Shown one piece after another: positions 1 through 7,355 of a stretch of 15,743 nucleotides of DNA; position 1 is the first letter of the stretch, and every line of letters begins with the position of its first letter. The notes below the pieces were generated by a model. It was not told the origin of the DNA. It ran no database searches and saw only the letters and a list, made by a program, of their open reading frames with translations. Location: contig JBBDYG010000101.1 of NCBI GenBank assembly GCA_040901765.1, forward strand, positions 1 through 15,743, written 5' to 3'. The stretch is from JBBDYG01 sp040901765 (lineage in GTDB: Bacteria; Planctomycetota; Planctomycetia; Pirellulales; Lacipirellulaceae). The translations under genes were made by a program, and so were the position numbers.

Positions 1-94
1 GCCAGGGGAGGGTTGGGGCCAGCCGCAGGCGACAGAATTTTTAGAGAACCAGCTTAGAAATTTCCCAAGCTCAAGGCGCGACTTGCACCCGGCG
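1..94. other. Left-edge flank without a recognised gene
   Basis: This short stretch lies downstream of the minus-strand oxidoreductase. It starts with closely spaced G runs (about 5-18) and then becomes AT-rich (about 36-65). I see no convincing coding frame, RNA gene or strong terminator hairpin. Confidence 0.5.
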
Positions 95-1447
95 TTACAC
101 CTCCGGCAGCGTCCACGGCGCTCGGTACTGGGGGCGGGTCCGCAGCGCGTTCGCCTGATCGTCATTGACGAAAGTTTCCGTTTCGGCGTCGATCTCCAAT
201 GTCCGGCCAACTCGCCACGCAACATTGCCCGCGTGGCATAGTAGCGATACCGGATGCCCGACCGTCTCCAAGTCCGAGTTGGGCCGCTGGCGCGATTTCA
301 CGCACTCGAGAAAATTGCGGACGTGGGGGATTGCATCGGAATTGCACTGGCCCTCTGCGACTTTACGATTGTCGGCATCGAAGGCCTGCCAGCGACGAAC
401 GCCCAGCACGATGTAACCCTGGTCGCCATACAGGACCGCGCCTTCTTTTTCGCCGTGATAGGGGTAGGGCGCCCAGAGGCGCATTTCGTAGCTGAGAAGC
501 AGCCCCCCGGCCGTCTTTGCGTCGGCGGCCGCTCCGTCAGTAGGTTGGGAGTAATCGTAGGTCACTTGGAGCGTATCGGGCCACTCCTGCATGTCGTCGA
601 AGTACCATTTCCCGCCCTGGGCCGAGACGCGGCGCGGCGTCCCCAGGGCCGGCTCGCCGCGCGCGGCAAGCGCTGTGTCGAGTCCCCACCGCGCGTAGTC
701 CAAGCGATGTACGCCGTCGTTGCCCAGATCGCCGCTGCCGTAATCGAAAAACCACCGCCAGTTGCCGTGAAACCGGACCGGGTTGAACGCCCGCTTGGGC
801 GCGGAGCCGAGCCACAAGTTGTAATCGATTCCCGGCGGCGGGTCGCCGTCGGACGGGTGGCCGATCGACCCCTGCTTCGCATTTTCCCAGGCTTTGGCGA
901 CCAGCACTTGTCCGAGCTTACCGCTGCGAATGTAATCCATCGCCGCGAGAAACCCGGGATCGCTCCGGGCCTGGTTGCCCATTTGCACGACGCGGCCATG
1001 CTTGCGCATCGCCTCGACCATCCGCAATCCTTCGACGATGTTATGCCCGTCCGGCTTTTCGACGTACACGTCCTTGCCCGCTTGGCAGGCTAAAATCGTG
1101 GGTATCGCGTGCCAATGATCGGGCGTGCCAACAACCAGCACGTCGATCGACGGGTCGTCCACGATCCGGCGAAAGTCTTCATGAACCGCCGGCTGCTTCA
1201 GCGATCGTTCGGCCAATAGTTTCATCGCCGTTTCGACGTGTCGCGGATCAATCTCCGCGATTGCCGCGACCTCGACATCCCCTTGCACCGAAAACATGTC
1301 GAGCAGCGCACGCGCCCGGCCGCCGACGCCGACAAACCCCGCGCGAATCCGCTCGCTGGCCGGCGAGTCCCCACCGCGTGCCGCTTGAGTCAACGTTGCC
1401 GCCGCGGTCGCGGCCACCGCCTGCTGCAAAAAACCCCGTCGGTTCAT
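95..1447 (-). CDS. Tat-exported Gfo/Idh/MocA-family oxidoreductase
   Basis: Predicted NAD(P)-dependent oxidoreductase of 450 residues, of the kind that acts on sugars, inositols or related polyols; the actual substrate is unknown. Seen: a twin-arginine signal at the N-terminus (MNRRGFLQQ, R3-R4, followed by an Ala-rich segment to about residue 23), a Rossmann nucleotide-binding turn GFVGVGGRA (37-45), a TPDHWH segment (108-113) and the family EKP motif (130-132), whose lysine is normally catalytic. The C-terminal part is the usual alpha/beta substrate domain. I chose ATG at 1447 over an in-frame ATG 30 bases upstream because GAGG sits 8 bases before it and the Tat motif then starts the protein. 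It lies 16 bases after a second family member, probably in one operon. Planctomycetes have many such exported paralogues. Family assignment is firm, substrate is not. Confidence 0.93.
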   Translation of the reverse strand: MNRRGFLQQAVAATAAATLTQAARGGDSPASERIRAGFVGVGGRARALLDMFSVQGDVEVAAIAEIDPRHVETAMKLLAERSLKQPAVHEDFRRIVDDPSIDVLVVGTPDHWHAIPTILACQAGKDVYVEKPDGHNIVEGLRMVEAMRKHGRVVQMGNQARSDPGFLAAMDYIRSGKLGQVLVAKAWENAKQGSIGHPSDGDPPPGIDYNLWLGSAPKRAFNPVRFHGNWRWFFDYGSGDLGNDGVHRLDYARWGLDTALAARGEPALGTPRRVSAQGGKWYFDDMQEWPDTLQVTYDYSQPTDGAAADAKTAGGLLLSYEMRLWAPYPYHGEKEGAVLYGDQGYIVLGVRRWQAFDADNRKVAEGQCNSDAIPHVRNFLECVKSRQRPNSDLETVGHPVSLLCHAGNVAWRVGRTLEIDAETETFVNDDQANALRTRPQYRAPWTLPEV

Positions 1448-1463
1448 GGGACGATCCTCAAAA

Positions 1464-2741
1464 CTATGGAAGCGCACGCTCCGTAAGCGGCGAATTTTCT
1501 TTCCCTGACCCCTGACCCCCGACCCCTACCCCCTCACCGAGAGGATGCGCCCGCTGCTTGAGCGGCAACGCCACGCGCGCCTGCGCCAAGTGCGATGCGT
1601 AAACACTTTGAACCATTTCCTGCACCCAGCGCGTGTGCTGTATACCTGATATGGGTTCCCGAGCTTCTTCCACGGCGGCCAATAAGTCAGTGATCAGGTA
1701 CTGATGGCACCACTGGTATTTGTCCGCGAGTGCGTCCCATTCGGGAACCGCAATCGCTTGCCACTCGTGTGCCTTCGCGGGATTAAACGCCGCGCCTTCG
1801 AACCACATGACGTCTGCCAAGCTGCGCGCAGCGATGATGCCGTCCGAGCCGTGAATCTCCAGACTAAAACGGTCGCTGGCGGAGTCGATGCTTCGATGCG
1901 ACTGGAAATGTCCGTGAACTTGGTCGGGAAAGCCGAACATCGCCGAGATCGAGTCGCCGGCGACTGGGCCGACAGGTTCCGTTGCGGACCGCGAGTCGCG
2001 TTTCGTTGCATCGGCATTGCCTTCCATCACGTGCGCGAACGTCCATTGAGGCTGGCCGGCAAACAGGCACATCAGATCAAGGTTGTGATACCCCAGCACG
2101 ATTAAGTCTTCGCCGCCTCCGCGATGGTCGCACTTCCCTTGCGCCCGCAACGAACGCAAACTTCCCAGTCGACCCTCCCGAACCATGGCGAGCGCCTGGT
2201 GTATCGCCGGAGATGCCCGATTCGTTAAGGCCACAGCAAGCTTCACGTCCGCCACGTCGCACGCGGCAACCATGCGGTCGAAGCTCGCGAGATCCGACGC
2301 CAGTGGCTTCTCGCAGTACATGTGCTTACCGGCCCCGGCGCAGTGGACGATGACCTCTTCATGCACGTCCGAGTGACGCATACCAATCGTCACCAGATCG
2401 ATCTGCTCCGCATCGAGCATTTGGCGATAGTCGTCATAGAGCCGATCAATGCCGCAGCGTTCCCCCGCCTTCTTGAGGCCGGTCGGGTCGTCGTCGGCAA
2501 TCGCCACGAACTCGACGCCCGGCAATCCCCTTAGTGCGAGGTCCATGCCGTGACCGAAATCGCCATGCCCCGTCGAACCAATCGCGGCGGCGCGATACGT
2601 TTTCTTGAGCGCCGCTTGCGGCTTCGCGAGAACCGCCGATCCCTCCGCTCGAAGTGGCCGTTCGACAGCCGCCAGCAGCGCTGTGAGTGAAGCTCCGACA
2701 CACGACTTTTCCAAAAACGCCCGGCGATCGAAGTTGTTCAT
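1464..2741 (-). CDS. Tat-exported Gfo/Idh/MocA-family oxidoreductase (second copy)
   Basis: 425-residue predicted NAD(P)-dependent oxidoreductase, first gene of a probable two-gene minus-strand operon. Seen: Tat-like signal with DRRAFLEK (R6-R7) and a following hydrophobic stretch, a nucleotide-binding turn AIGSTGHG (53-60), IADDDP (81-86) at the end of the second strand, and EKP (144-146). The start at 2741 is well supported: GGAGG lies 5 bases upstream. The frame stays open for another 90 codons upstream, but that part overlaps the DCC gene and has no signal character. It differs clearly from its downstream neighbour, so this is an old paralogue pair and not a recent duplication. The last ~15 residues are Gly-rich and are encoded by a G-run repeat (1503-1537), probably a non-native tail gained by read-through into intergenic repeat sequence. 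Confidence 0.92.
   Translation of the reverse strand: MNNFDRRAFLEKSCVGASLTALLAAVERPLRAEGSAVLAKPQAALKKTYRAAAIGSTGHGDFGHGMDLALRGLPGVEFVAIADDDPTGLKKAGERCGIDRLYDDYRQMLDAEQIDLVTIGMRHSDVHEEVIVHCAGAGKHMYCEKPLASDLASFDRMVAACDVADVKLAVALTNRASPAIHQALAMVREGRLGSLRSLRAQGKCDHRGGGEDLIVLGYHNLDLMCLFAGQPQWTFAHVMEGNADATKRDSRSATEPVGPVAGDSISAMFGFPDQVHGHFQSHRSIDSASDRFSLEIHGSDGIIAARSLADVMWFEGAAFNPAKAHEWQAIAVPEWDALADKYQWCHQYLITDLLAAVEEAREPISGIQHTRWVQEMVQSVYASHLAQARVALPLKQRAHPLGEGVGVGGQGSGKENSPLTERALP
1503..1537 (-). repeat. G-run tandem repeat, possible G-quadruplex
   Basis: On the minus strand five runs of 3-5 G follow each other with 2-3 base loops (units such as GGGGTCA). The stretch lies inside the last codons of the oxidoreductase at 1464-2741 and encodes its Gly-rich tail. 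The run pattern fits an intramolecular G-quadruplex in both DNA and mRNA; this is inferred from pattern only. Confidence 0.6.
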
Positions 2742-2869
2742 TTCAGCCTCCAGGTGAGCGGGTTCAACTGTAGTCCACCTAGCGAACGGTCCATCGTACC
2801 ACGGCCGGTTTAGGAACGGGACCACCTCTCCGCGTACTCCGTGGCTAGGAATAATCTCGCTTTGATAAT

Positions 2870-3310
2870 CTACCGGTGCAGCGAGCACGTCCCGCTGTCG
2901 CATTCCATCGTCTTTCCCGCAAATCGATACCGATTGCGGGCGATCCAGCGATAGAGCGGTCGCCACAACCACATGCTGCCGGGAAAGTACATCACGGGGG
3001 CGAGCCACCAAAGCCGGCGCAAGCGCGTAGTGAGGTAGCGAAACGCCTCAGATCCCCAGTAACGATTGCCCTGTCGATCGATAATGCACATCTCTTCCAT
3101 GAGCCGCTCGTGCGACAGGTCGGGCCAGCGGCGGGAGACTTCTGGATCGTGTAGTGACAGGAACGAGAGCTTCTTCTGGCAGTCCCACCATACCAATTGC
3201 CGCACCTGCGCGCGACAAAAATTGCACCGCCCGTCGTAGAGCACCACGTCGGCGTCGGGCCGCTCGGCCGGCGATGGTAGCGATTGCTCGGTTTTGATAG
3301 CTGTAGTCAT
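2870..3310 (-). CDS. DCC-family (DUF393) thiol-disulfide oxidoreductase-like protein
   Basis: Small protein of 146 residues from the DCC/DUF393 family. Members carry an N-terminal DxxCxxC motif and are predicted to have a thioredoxin-like fold; their reaction partners are mostly unknown. Seen: YDGRCNFC (25-32) with the paired cysteines C29 and C32, then the usual aromatic and basic segment with many Trp and Arg (about 100-130), and a short C-terminal tail with two more cysteines (CDSGTC). No signal peptide is evident, so it is probably cytoplasmic or membrane-associated. The start at 3310 is the ATG that puts the cysteine motif at the family's usual distance from the N-terminus; the ribosome site is weak (GGTGG). 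It is 128 bases upstream of the oxidoreductase pair and could be transcribed separately. Divergent from lemA. Confidence 0.88.
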   Translation of the reverse strand: MTTAIKTEQSLPSPAERPDADVVLYDGRCNFCRAQVRQLVWWDCQKKLSFLSLHDPEVSRRWPDLSHERLMEEMCIIDRQGNRYWGSEAFRYLTTRLRRLWWLAPVMYFPGSMWLWRPLYRWIARNRYRFAGKTMECDSGTCSLHR

Positions 3311-3580
3311 CGGTGGCCCACCGTTGTTCCGTAGCGTTTGGCTCCCGTAAGGCGAACCGTTGTCCGCCCGCCGAATTAACGGCAATTCCGGTGCCCAGAT
3401 TCCGATCGAAGGCTTCCGAAGTTTACCACGCCGCTCGGCTTCCCCCCAAGATTGGTCGCAATCGAGCGAATAGGCCTAGACACCGGCGGCTTGCGTCGCC
3501 GCGTGCGGTTGGTAGGGTTATGAAAGCTCAAAGTCATCGAGCATCCCGCGCATCGAAATTTTATTGGAGGACGTGCCAAT
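3311..3580. other. Divergent intergenic region, DCC gene / lemA
   Basis: 270 bases between two divergently oriented genes must hold promoters for both, but no clear -35/-10 pair stands out. The lemA ribosome site GGAGG is at 3566-3570. An 11-base stretch at 3450-3460 (GATTGGTCGCA) matches part of the CRISPR repeat; see rejected items. No small gene recognised. Confidence 0.5.
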
Positions 3581-4198
3581 ATGGGCATCGCTTTTGGTGG
3601 TGTGCTGATTGTGATCGTAGTGATCGCCGTCATCGGGATCATCCTCGTCATGTGGGGCGTGGGAATCTACAACACGCTCGTCACGTTGCGAAATCGGTTC
3701 GAGAACGCCTTTTCGCAGATCGAGGTTCAACTGCAACGGCGGTACGACCTGATCCCGAATCTCGTCGAAACGGTCAAAGGCTACATGCAGCACGAGAAGG
3801 GGACGCTCGAAGCGGTGATACAGGCTCGCAATCAGGCGGTGGGCGGACTCAAGCAGGCCGCCGCCCACCCGGGCGACGCGGCCGCCATGCAATCCCTCGC
3901 CGCTGCCGAGCAGGCACTCAGCGGTACGCTCGGTCGGTTGTTCGCGCTTGCGGAAGCCTACCCCGACCTCAAGGCCAACCAGAACATGGCCCAGCTCACC
4001 GAAGAATTGACCTCGACCGAGAACCGCGTCGCGTTCGCCCGGCAGGCGTACAACGACGCGGTCACGGCGTACAACACCTACCGCGAGACCTTCCCGCCGG
4101 TGATCTTCGCGCCCATCTTCGGCCACGCCCAAAACGCCGAATTCTTGATCTTCGAGACCGAAAAAATCGCCGCCCCGCCGAAAGTTTCGTTTAGTTAA
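3581..4198 (+). CDS. lemA: LemA family protein
   Basis: 205-residue membrane-anchored LemA protein, close to the usual family length. Seen: one strongly hydrophobic N-terminal segment (about 5-28) followed by the family signature YNTLVTLRNRFENAF (30-44) and QIEVQLQRRYDLIPNLVETV (46-65), then long amphipathic helices expected to form the helical bundle. The N-terminus is probably short and outside, with the bundle on one face of the membrane. LemA genes often sit next to HtpX-like M48 proteases, as here, and are thought to work with them in membrane protein quality control; the exact role of LemA is not established. Start: ATG at 3581 with GGAGG 10 bases upstream, a little far but the only good site. 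The 154-base gap to the protease gene contains a long palindrome. Confidence 0.95.
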   Translation: MGIAFGGVLIVIVVIAVIGIILVMWGVGIYNTLVTLRNRFENAFSQIEVQLQRRYDLIPNLVETVKGYMQHEKGTLEAVIQARNQAVGGLKQAAAHPGDAAAMQSLAAAEQALSGTLGRLFALAEAYPDLKANQNMAQLTEELTSTENRVAFARQAYNDAVTAYNTYRETFPPVIFAPIFGHAQNAEFLIFETEKIAAPPKVSFS

Positions 4199-4221
4199 TC
4201 TCCAAAAGGCGAAGTCCTGAA

Positions 4222-4327
4222 TTACCACGGCGGCACGGAGAACACGGGGAAAAAAGTCTTGGTGGAAACGCAAGACCGGAAGCCATTCAACTCTGCATTC
4301 TCTGTGCTCTCCGTGCCGCCGTGTTAA
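4222..4327. repeat. Long imperfect palindrome between lemA and the M48 gene
   Basis: The arm CACGGCGGCACGGAGA (4226-4241) is exactly complementary to 4308-4323. With one mismatch the pairing extends outward to 4222 and 4327, about 19 of 20 pairs. The separating loop of 66 bases can pair further near its base (CAC with GTG). Each arm is built from CACGG-type units spaced 8-9 bases. It could act as an mRNA hairpin between two co-transcribed genes or be a MITE-like insertion. No U tract follows, so it is not a classical terminator. Confidence 0.8.
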
Positions 4328-4352
4328 AATCCAACTGCCAATGAACTGATCC

Positions 4353-6329
4353 ATGCCCACCGATTTCTTCGAACGCCAGGCCCAAGCGCATCGCAGCACC
4401 TGGTGGCTGGTGGTGATGTTCGCCGTGGCCGTGATCGGTCTCGTCGGCGGGACGATGGTCGTGACGGCGGTAATTCTCCAGTACTACCAATTCAGCGATC
4501 ACCAACTCTCAAGTCAACGCTTCCCCTGGGAGATTCCCCTCGGCGCGGGCGCAGCCGCGCTGCTGCTGATTTGCAGCGGAAGTCTCTTTAAGGTGGCTCA
4601 ACTTCGCGCCGGTGGCGGCACAGGAGTGGCCGAGCGACTCGGCGGCCGGCGGATCTATCCCAACACGTCCGACCCCGCCGAAAAACGCTTGCTAAACGTC
4701 GTCGAGGAAATGTCGCTTGCCGCCGGCATTCCCGTGCTGCCGATCTTTTACCTTTCAGAGGAAGAAGGAATCAACGCTTTCGCGGCGGGCTATTCTTCCA
4801 GCGATGCGGTGCTCGGAGTCACACGAGGTGCGGCCGAAGGTCTTAGCCGCGATCAACTACAAGGCGTCATCGGCCACGAACTGAGCCACGTCCTCAACGG
4901 CGACATGCGGATGAACATCCGCCTGATCGGCGTTCTCCACGGCATCCTGCTACTGGGCCTCGTCGGGCGGATTGTCGTCCGCGCGCTCTCGCACGGCGGG
5001 CACCGTTCGAGTCGCCGTGATTCCAAAGATAGCGGCGGCGGTGCAATGATGGTGATCCTGCTCATCGGCTTCGCGCTGATTGTGCTAGGATCGATCGGCA
5101 CATTGATCGGCAATCTCATCAAAGCGGCCGTCTCGCGCCAGCGCGAGTATCTGGCCGACGCCTCCGCCGTGCAGTTCACTCGCAATCCCGACGGCCTGGC
5201 CGGAGCGCTGAAGCGGATTGGTGCGGCGATTGCCGGATCGAAGCTCGTCACTCCGGCCGCTGCCGAGGCAAGCCACATGTATTTCGCCCAAGGCGTGTGG
5301 GAAGGCTTCACCGGCTTGATGGCGACCCACCCGCCGCTACGCGAACGCATACTACGGCTCGATCCGCAGTGGGATGGAAAACTTATCGCCGATGGTCGCG
5401 GGTCGGTCGCCGACATAAGTAGCGAAACCGCCGCGGGGTTAGTCGGAGCGGTCGAGCAGGGCAGGAACGAGGAAGTTCCCGCCGCCGACATCGCCGAATC
5501 GGTCCGCCACGTGGGAAACCCGATCGAATCGCACCGCGAATATGCGGCGGCCCTGCTCAGGTCGCTTCCCCGGCCAGTGAACGCCGCGGCGCACGACCCT
5601 TATGGCGTGCGGGCGGTGCTCTATGCCTTGCTGCTCGACCGGGATGCCACCATTCGCGAGCGACAGTATGCCCGATTGGAACAGTTCTCCGAGCCTGACG
5701 TGGTCGTCCTCACCCGCCAGTTACAGCCCGCGATTTTCTCGATCGACGTTCGCAGCCGCTTGCCGCTTGTGGACCTCGCGTTGCCGACGCTCCGAGCGAT
5801 TTCGCCGGCGCAGTATCGCGACTTCGACCAATGCTTCCGCGAGTTGGTCGAGGCCGACAATCGGCTCGGTCTTTTCGAGTGGGCGCTCGCGCAGATCTTG
5901 ATGCGCCATCTGCGGCCCCAGTTCGAAACCGTGAAGCCACCGCAGGTGCGGTTTTACGGGCTGGCGAAACTCGGGCATCCCTGTTCGATCTTGCTCTCAA
6001 CGCTCGCGCACTCGGGCCATGCGGCCGCACTGCCCGAGAGTGCGTTTGCCGCGGGTGCCGCGCTCTTGCCCGAAACGTCGCTCACGCTACTTCCCGCCCA
6101 TGAATGCGGCCTGGGGCCGTTGCGAACCGCGCTCGCGGAACTGGTGAGCTGCGCACCAAAGCTGCGGGTCCGCCTCGTCGGCGCGTGTGCCGCCACGATC
6201 TGCGCTGATGATGTCGCGACCGTGGAAGAGGCCGAACTTCTGCGCGGCATCGCCGACCTACTCGAATGCCCGATGCCGCCGATCTTAGCGGGACAGAAAA
6301 TGACCGGCGAAATGACGAATGACGAATGA
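4353..6329 (+). CDS. M48 family (HtpX-like) membrane metalloprotease with C-terminal extension
   Basis: 658-residue zinc metalloprotease of the M48/HtpX group, expected to degrade misfolded or damaged membrane proteins. Seen: two N-terminal membrane segments (about 17-42 and 61-83), the zinc motif HELSH (175-179) with catalytic E176, two more hydrophobic segments (about 190-212 and 231-257), and the third zinc ligand E265 in REYLADA, then THPPLRERI typical of the end of the catalytic domain. About 300 residues follow that are absent from classical HtpX (about 290 residues in total); this extension is helical in character and its function is unknown, though lemA-linked M48 proteins of this length exist. 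ATG at 4353 has no clear ribosome site. The gene ends inside a TGACGAA repeat, so the last six residues (EMTNDE) and the stop come from the repeat. Confidence 0.93.
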   Translation: MPTDFFERQAQAHRSTWWLVVMFAVAVIGLVGGTMVVTAVILQYYQFSDHQLSSQRFPWEIPLGAGAAALLLICSGSLFKVAQLRAGGGTGVAERLGGRRIYPNTSDPAEKRLLNVVEEMSLAAGIPVLPIFYLSEEEGINAFAAGYSSSDAVLGVTRGAAEGLSRDQLQGVIGHELSHVLNGDMRMNIRLIGVLHGILLLGLVGRIVVRALSHGGHRSSRRDSKDSGGGAMMVILLIGFALIVLGSIGTLIGNLIKAAVSRQREYLADASAVQFTRNPDGLAGALKRIGAAIAGSKLVTPAAAEASHMYFAQGVWEGFTGLMATHPPLRERILRLDPQWDGKLIADGRGSVADISSETAAGLVGAVEQGRNEEVPAADIAESVRHVGNPIESHREYAAALLRSLPRPVNAAAHDPYGVRAVLYALLLDRDATIRERQYARLEQFSEPDVVVLTRQLQPAIFSIDVRSRLPLVDLALPTLRAISPAQYRDFDQCFRELVEADNRLGLFEWALAQILMRHLRPQFETVKPPQVRFYGLAKLGHPCSILLSTLAHSGHAAALPESAFAAGAALLPETSLTLLPAHECGLGPLRTALAELVSCAPKLRVRLVGACAATICADDVATVEEAELLRGIADLLECPMPPILAGQKMTGEMTNDE

Positions 6330-6365
6330 CGAATCTAGGGAATTCCATTCGTCATTCGTCATTCG
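6316..6365. repeat. TGACGAA-unit hairpin spanning both convergent gene ends
   Basis: Three 7-base units on the left (6316-6334) pair perfectly with 6347-6365, giving a 19-bp stem with a 12-base loop that itself contains the palindrome GGAATTCC (6339-6346). A further diverged unit follows to about 6379. The plus-strand protease and minus-strand methyltransferase both stop within it, each with ...GAC GAA TGA. Likely a structural bidirectional 3' end, although no U tract is present. Confidence 0.85.
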
Positions 6366-7167
6366 GTAATTCGTCATTCCTCCCCGGTTTCTGCCAAGCT
6401 TTCAACTCCACTGCTTCCAGCGGCGAGTCATCGCGGGCAAAGAAGAACACATGCTGCCACGGCAGTTCATCGAACTGGCCGACCAACTTAAAACCGTTCG
6501 CCTCGTATTCCTTCAACACCTGTTGCTGGCTCATCTTGTGCAGCGGCTTGATCGGCACCTCGGGATCTTCTTCGCGGTACTCGACCAACGCGATCCGTCC
6601 TTCGGGCTTGAGGCTCTCGCGCATTTCGCGAAGCATTTCCTCGGGGTTGGAAAACTCGTGGTACACGTCGACCAACAGCAGCAAGTCGAACAGTCCGTCC
6701 GGCAACTTCGGATCAACGATGGTGCCCAACACTGGTTTTATGTTGGAGATGCCCCGTTTCTCCGCCCGCTCACCGAGCATCGTGAGCATCTCCGGCTGAA
6801 TGTCCACCGCCCACACTACTCCCTGCGGTCCGATGAGCGGCGCCATTTCCAGCGTGTAAAACCCGTTGCCGCAGCCCAAGTCGCACACCATCTGCCCTGG
6901 TTCGAGGGCCAGCGCCGCGATCAACTTGCTGCATGCTTCCTCCCGCTCGCGGGTATCGCGCGTGAGCCACTCCGCGCCGAGGTAGTGCATCGTCTGCGCA
7001 ATTGTCCGCCCCATGTACTGCGGCGGTGCAACTTCGGGTACGTCCGCGGCGGGCTGTTGCGCTGGTGACCAGGTCGAAGTGAACGATACCAGGCAGACGA
7101 TTAGCGCCAGTCGCAGTTGGATACAGCCCATGAAAATGCTTCTGACGATTGCGGTTATCCGATTCAT
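6352..7167 (-). CDS. Secreted class I SAM-dependent methyltransferase
   Basis: 271-residue protein with a class I methyltransferase fold, transferring a methyl group from S-adenosylmethionine to an unknown acceptor. Seen: motif I DLGCGNG (96-102), the acidic residue of motif II in WAVDIQPEML (D122), and DVYHEF (167-172) at the motif IV position. A hydrophobic N-terminal segment (about 16-32) ending near SPAQQ looks like a signal peptide or anchor, which is unusual because SAM is cytoplasmic; such signal-bearing methyltransferases are nevertheless common in planctomycetes. The start is uncertain: ATG at 7167 is used here; a GTG at 7191 and an ATG at 7131 (AGAAG 7 bases upstream, leaner signal peptide) are alternatives. 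The last residues (NDELPNDE) are encoded by the shared TGACGAA repeat. Confidence 0.85.
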   Translation of the reverse strand: MNRITAIVRSIFMGCIQLRLALIVCLVSFTSTWSPAQQPAADVPEVAPPQYMGRTIAQTMHYLGAEWLTRDTREREEACSKLIAALALEPGQMVCDLGCGNGFYTLEMAPLIGPQGVVWAVDIQPEMLTMLGERAEKRGISNIKPVLGTIVDPKLPDGLFDLLLLVDVYHEFSNPEEMLREMRESLKPEGRIALVEYREEDPEVPIKPLHKMSQQQVLKEYEANGFKLVGQFDELPWQHVFFFARDDSPLEAVELKAWQKPGRNDELPNDE

Positions 7168-7214
7168 ACTCCAATTGTCGGCATAAATCACGCGTCTGTC
7201 TACCGACGTTCCCG

Positions 7215-7323
7215 TTAGCCGCGTTCGCTTGCGACGTGTTCCACGAACAAATCCGCCATTTTGGCGAATTCGCCTTTGATCGGTTATACTGCCAGCTAGC
7301 GCGTCGCAAGCGAACGCGGCTAA
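7215..7323. repeat. Perfect 22-base inverted repeat in a divergent promoter region
   Basis: The 22 bases at 7215-7236 (starting TTAGCCGCGTTCGC) are exactly complementary to 7302-7323. The 65 bases between them hold a likely promoter and the palindrome GGCGAATTCGCC (7263-7274). The outer end TTAGCCGCG is shared with the repeats at 8271 and, with one change, at 14519. The arrangement (terminal inverted repeats around a small core) resembles a MITE, but no target-site duplication is obvious. Confidence 0.8.
7261..7290 (+). promoter_or_regulatory. Possible promoter with palindromic operator-like site
   Basis: TTGGCG (7261-7266) and TATACT (7285-7290) are separated by 18 bases and match sigma-70-type boxes at 4/6 and 5/6 positions. 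The palindrome GGCGAATTCGCC (7263-7274) overlaps the upstream box. A start near 7297 would place the right inverted-repeat arm in the 5' leader of the gene at 7356. Inferred from sequence only. Confidence 0.4.
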
Positions 7324-7355
7324 TGTGCTGACGACCGATTATTTAGGAGTGTGCA

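Noticed and set aside
254..1093. 279-codon plus-strand frame opposite the first oxidoreductase
   Set aside because: Antisense shadow in a GC-rich gene; no family features, while the minus strand has clear motifs.
2742..3011. 90-codon N-terminal extension of the second oxidoreductase
   Set aside because: It overlaps the DCC gene, precedes an excellent ribosome site and Tat signal, and has no domain character.
3450..3460. GATTGGTCGCA identical to 11 bases of the CRISPR repeat, a possible tracrRNA anti-repeat on the minus strand
   Set aside because: The match stops at once on both sides, whereas an anti-repeat should extend over most of the repeat's 5' half. An 11-base match in a window of this size is not unlikely by chance.
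3518..4399. 293-codon minus-strand frame over lemA
   Set aside because: Antisense shadow; lemA has a full family signature on the plus strand.
6316..6365. Classical intrinsic terminator
   Set aside because: Stem is strong but AT-rich and no U tract follows on either strand; listed as a repeat hairpin instead.
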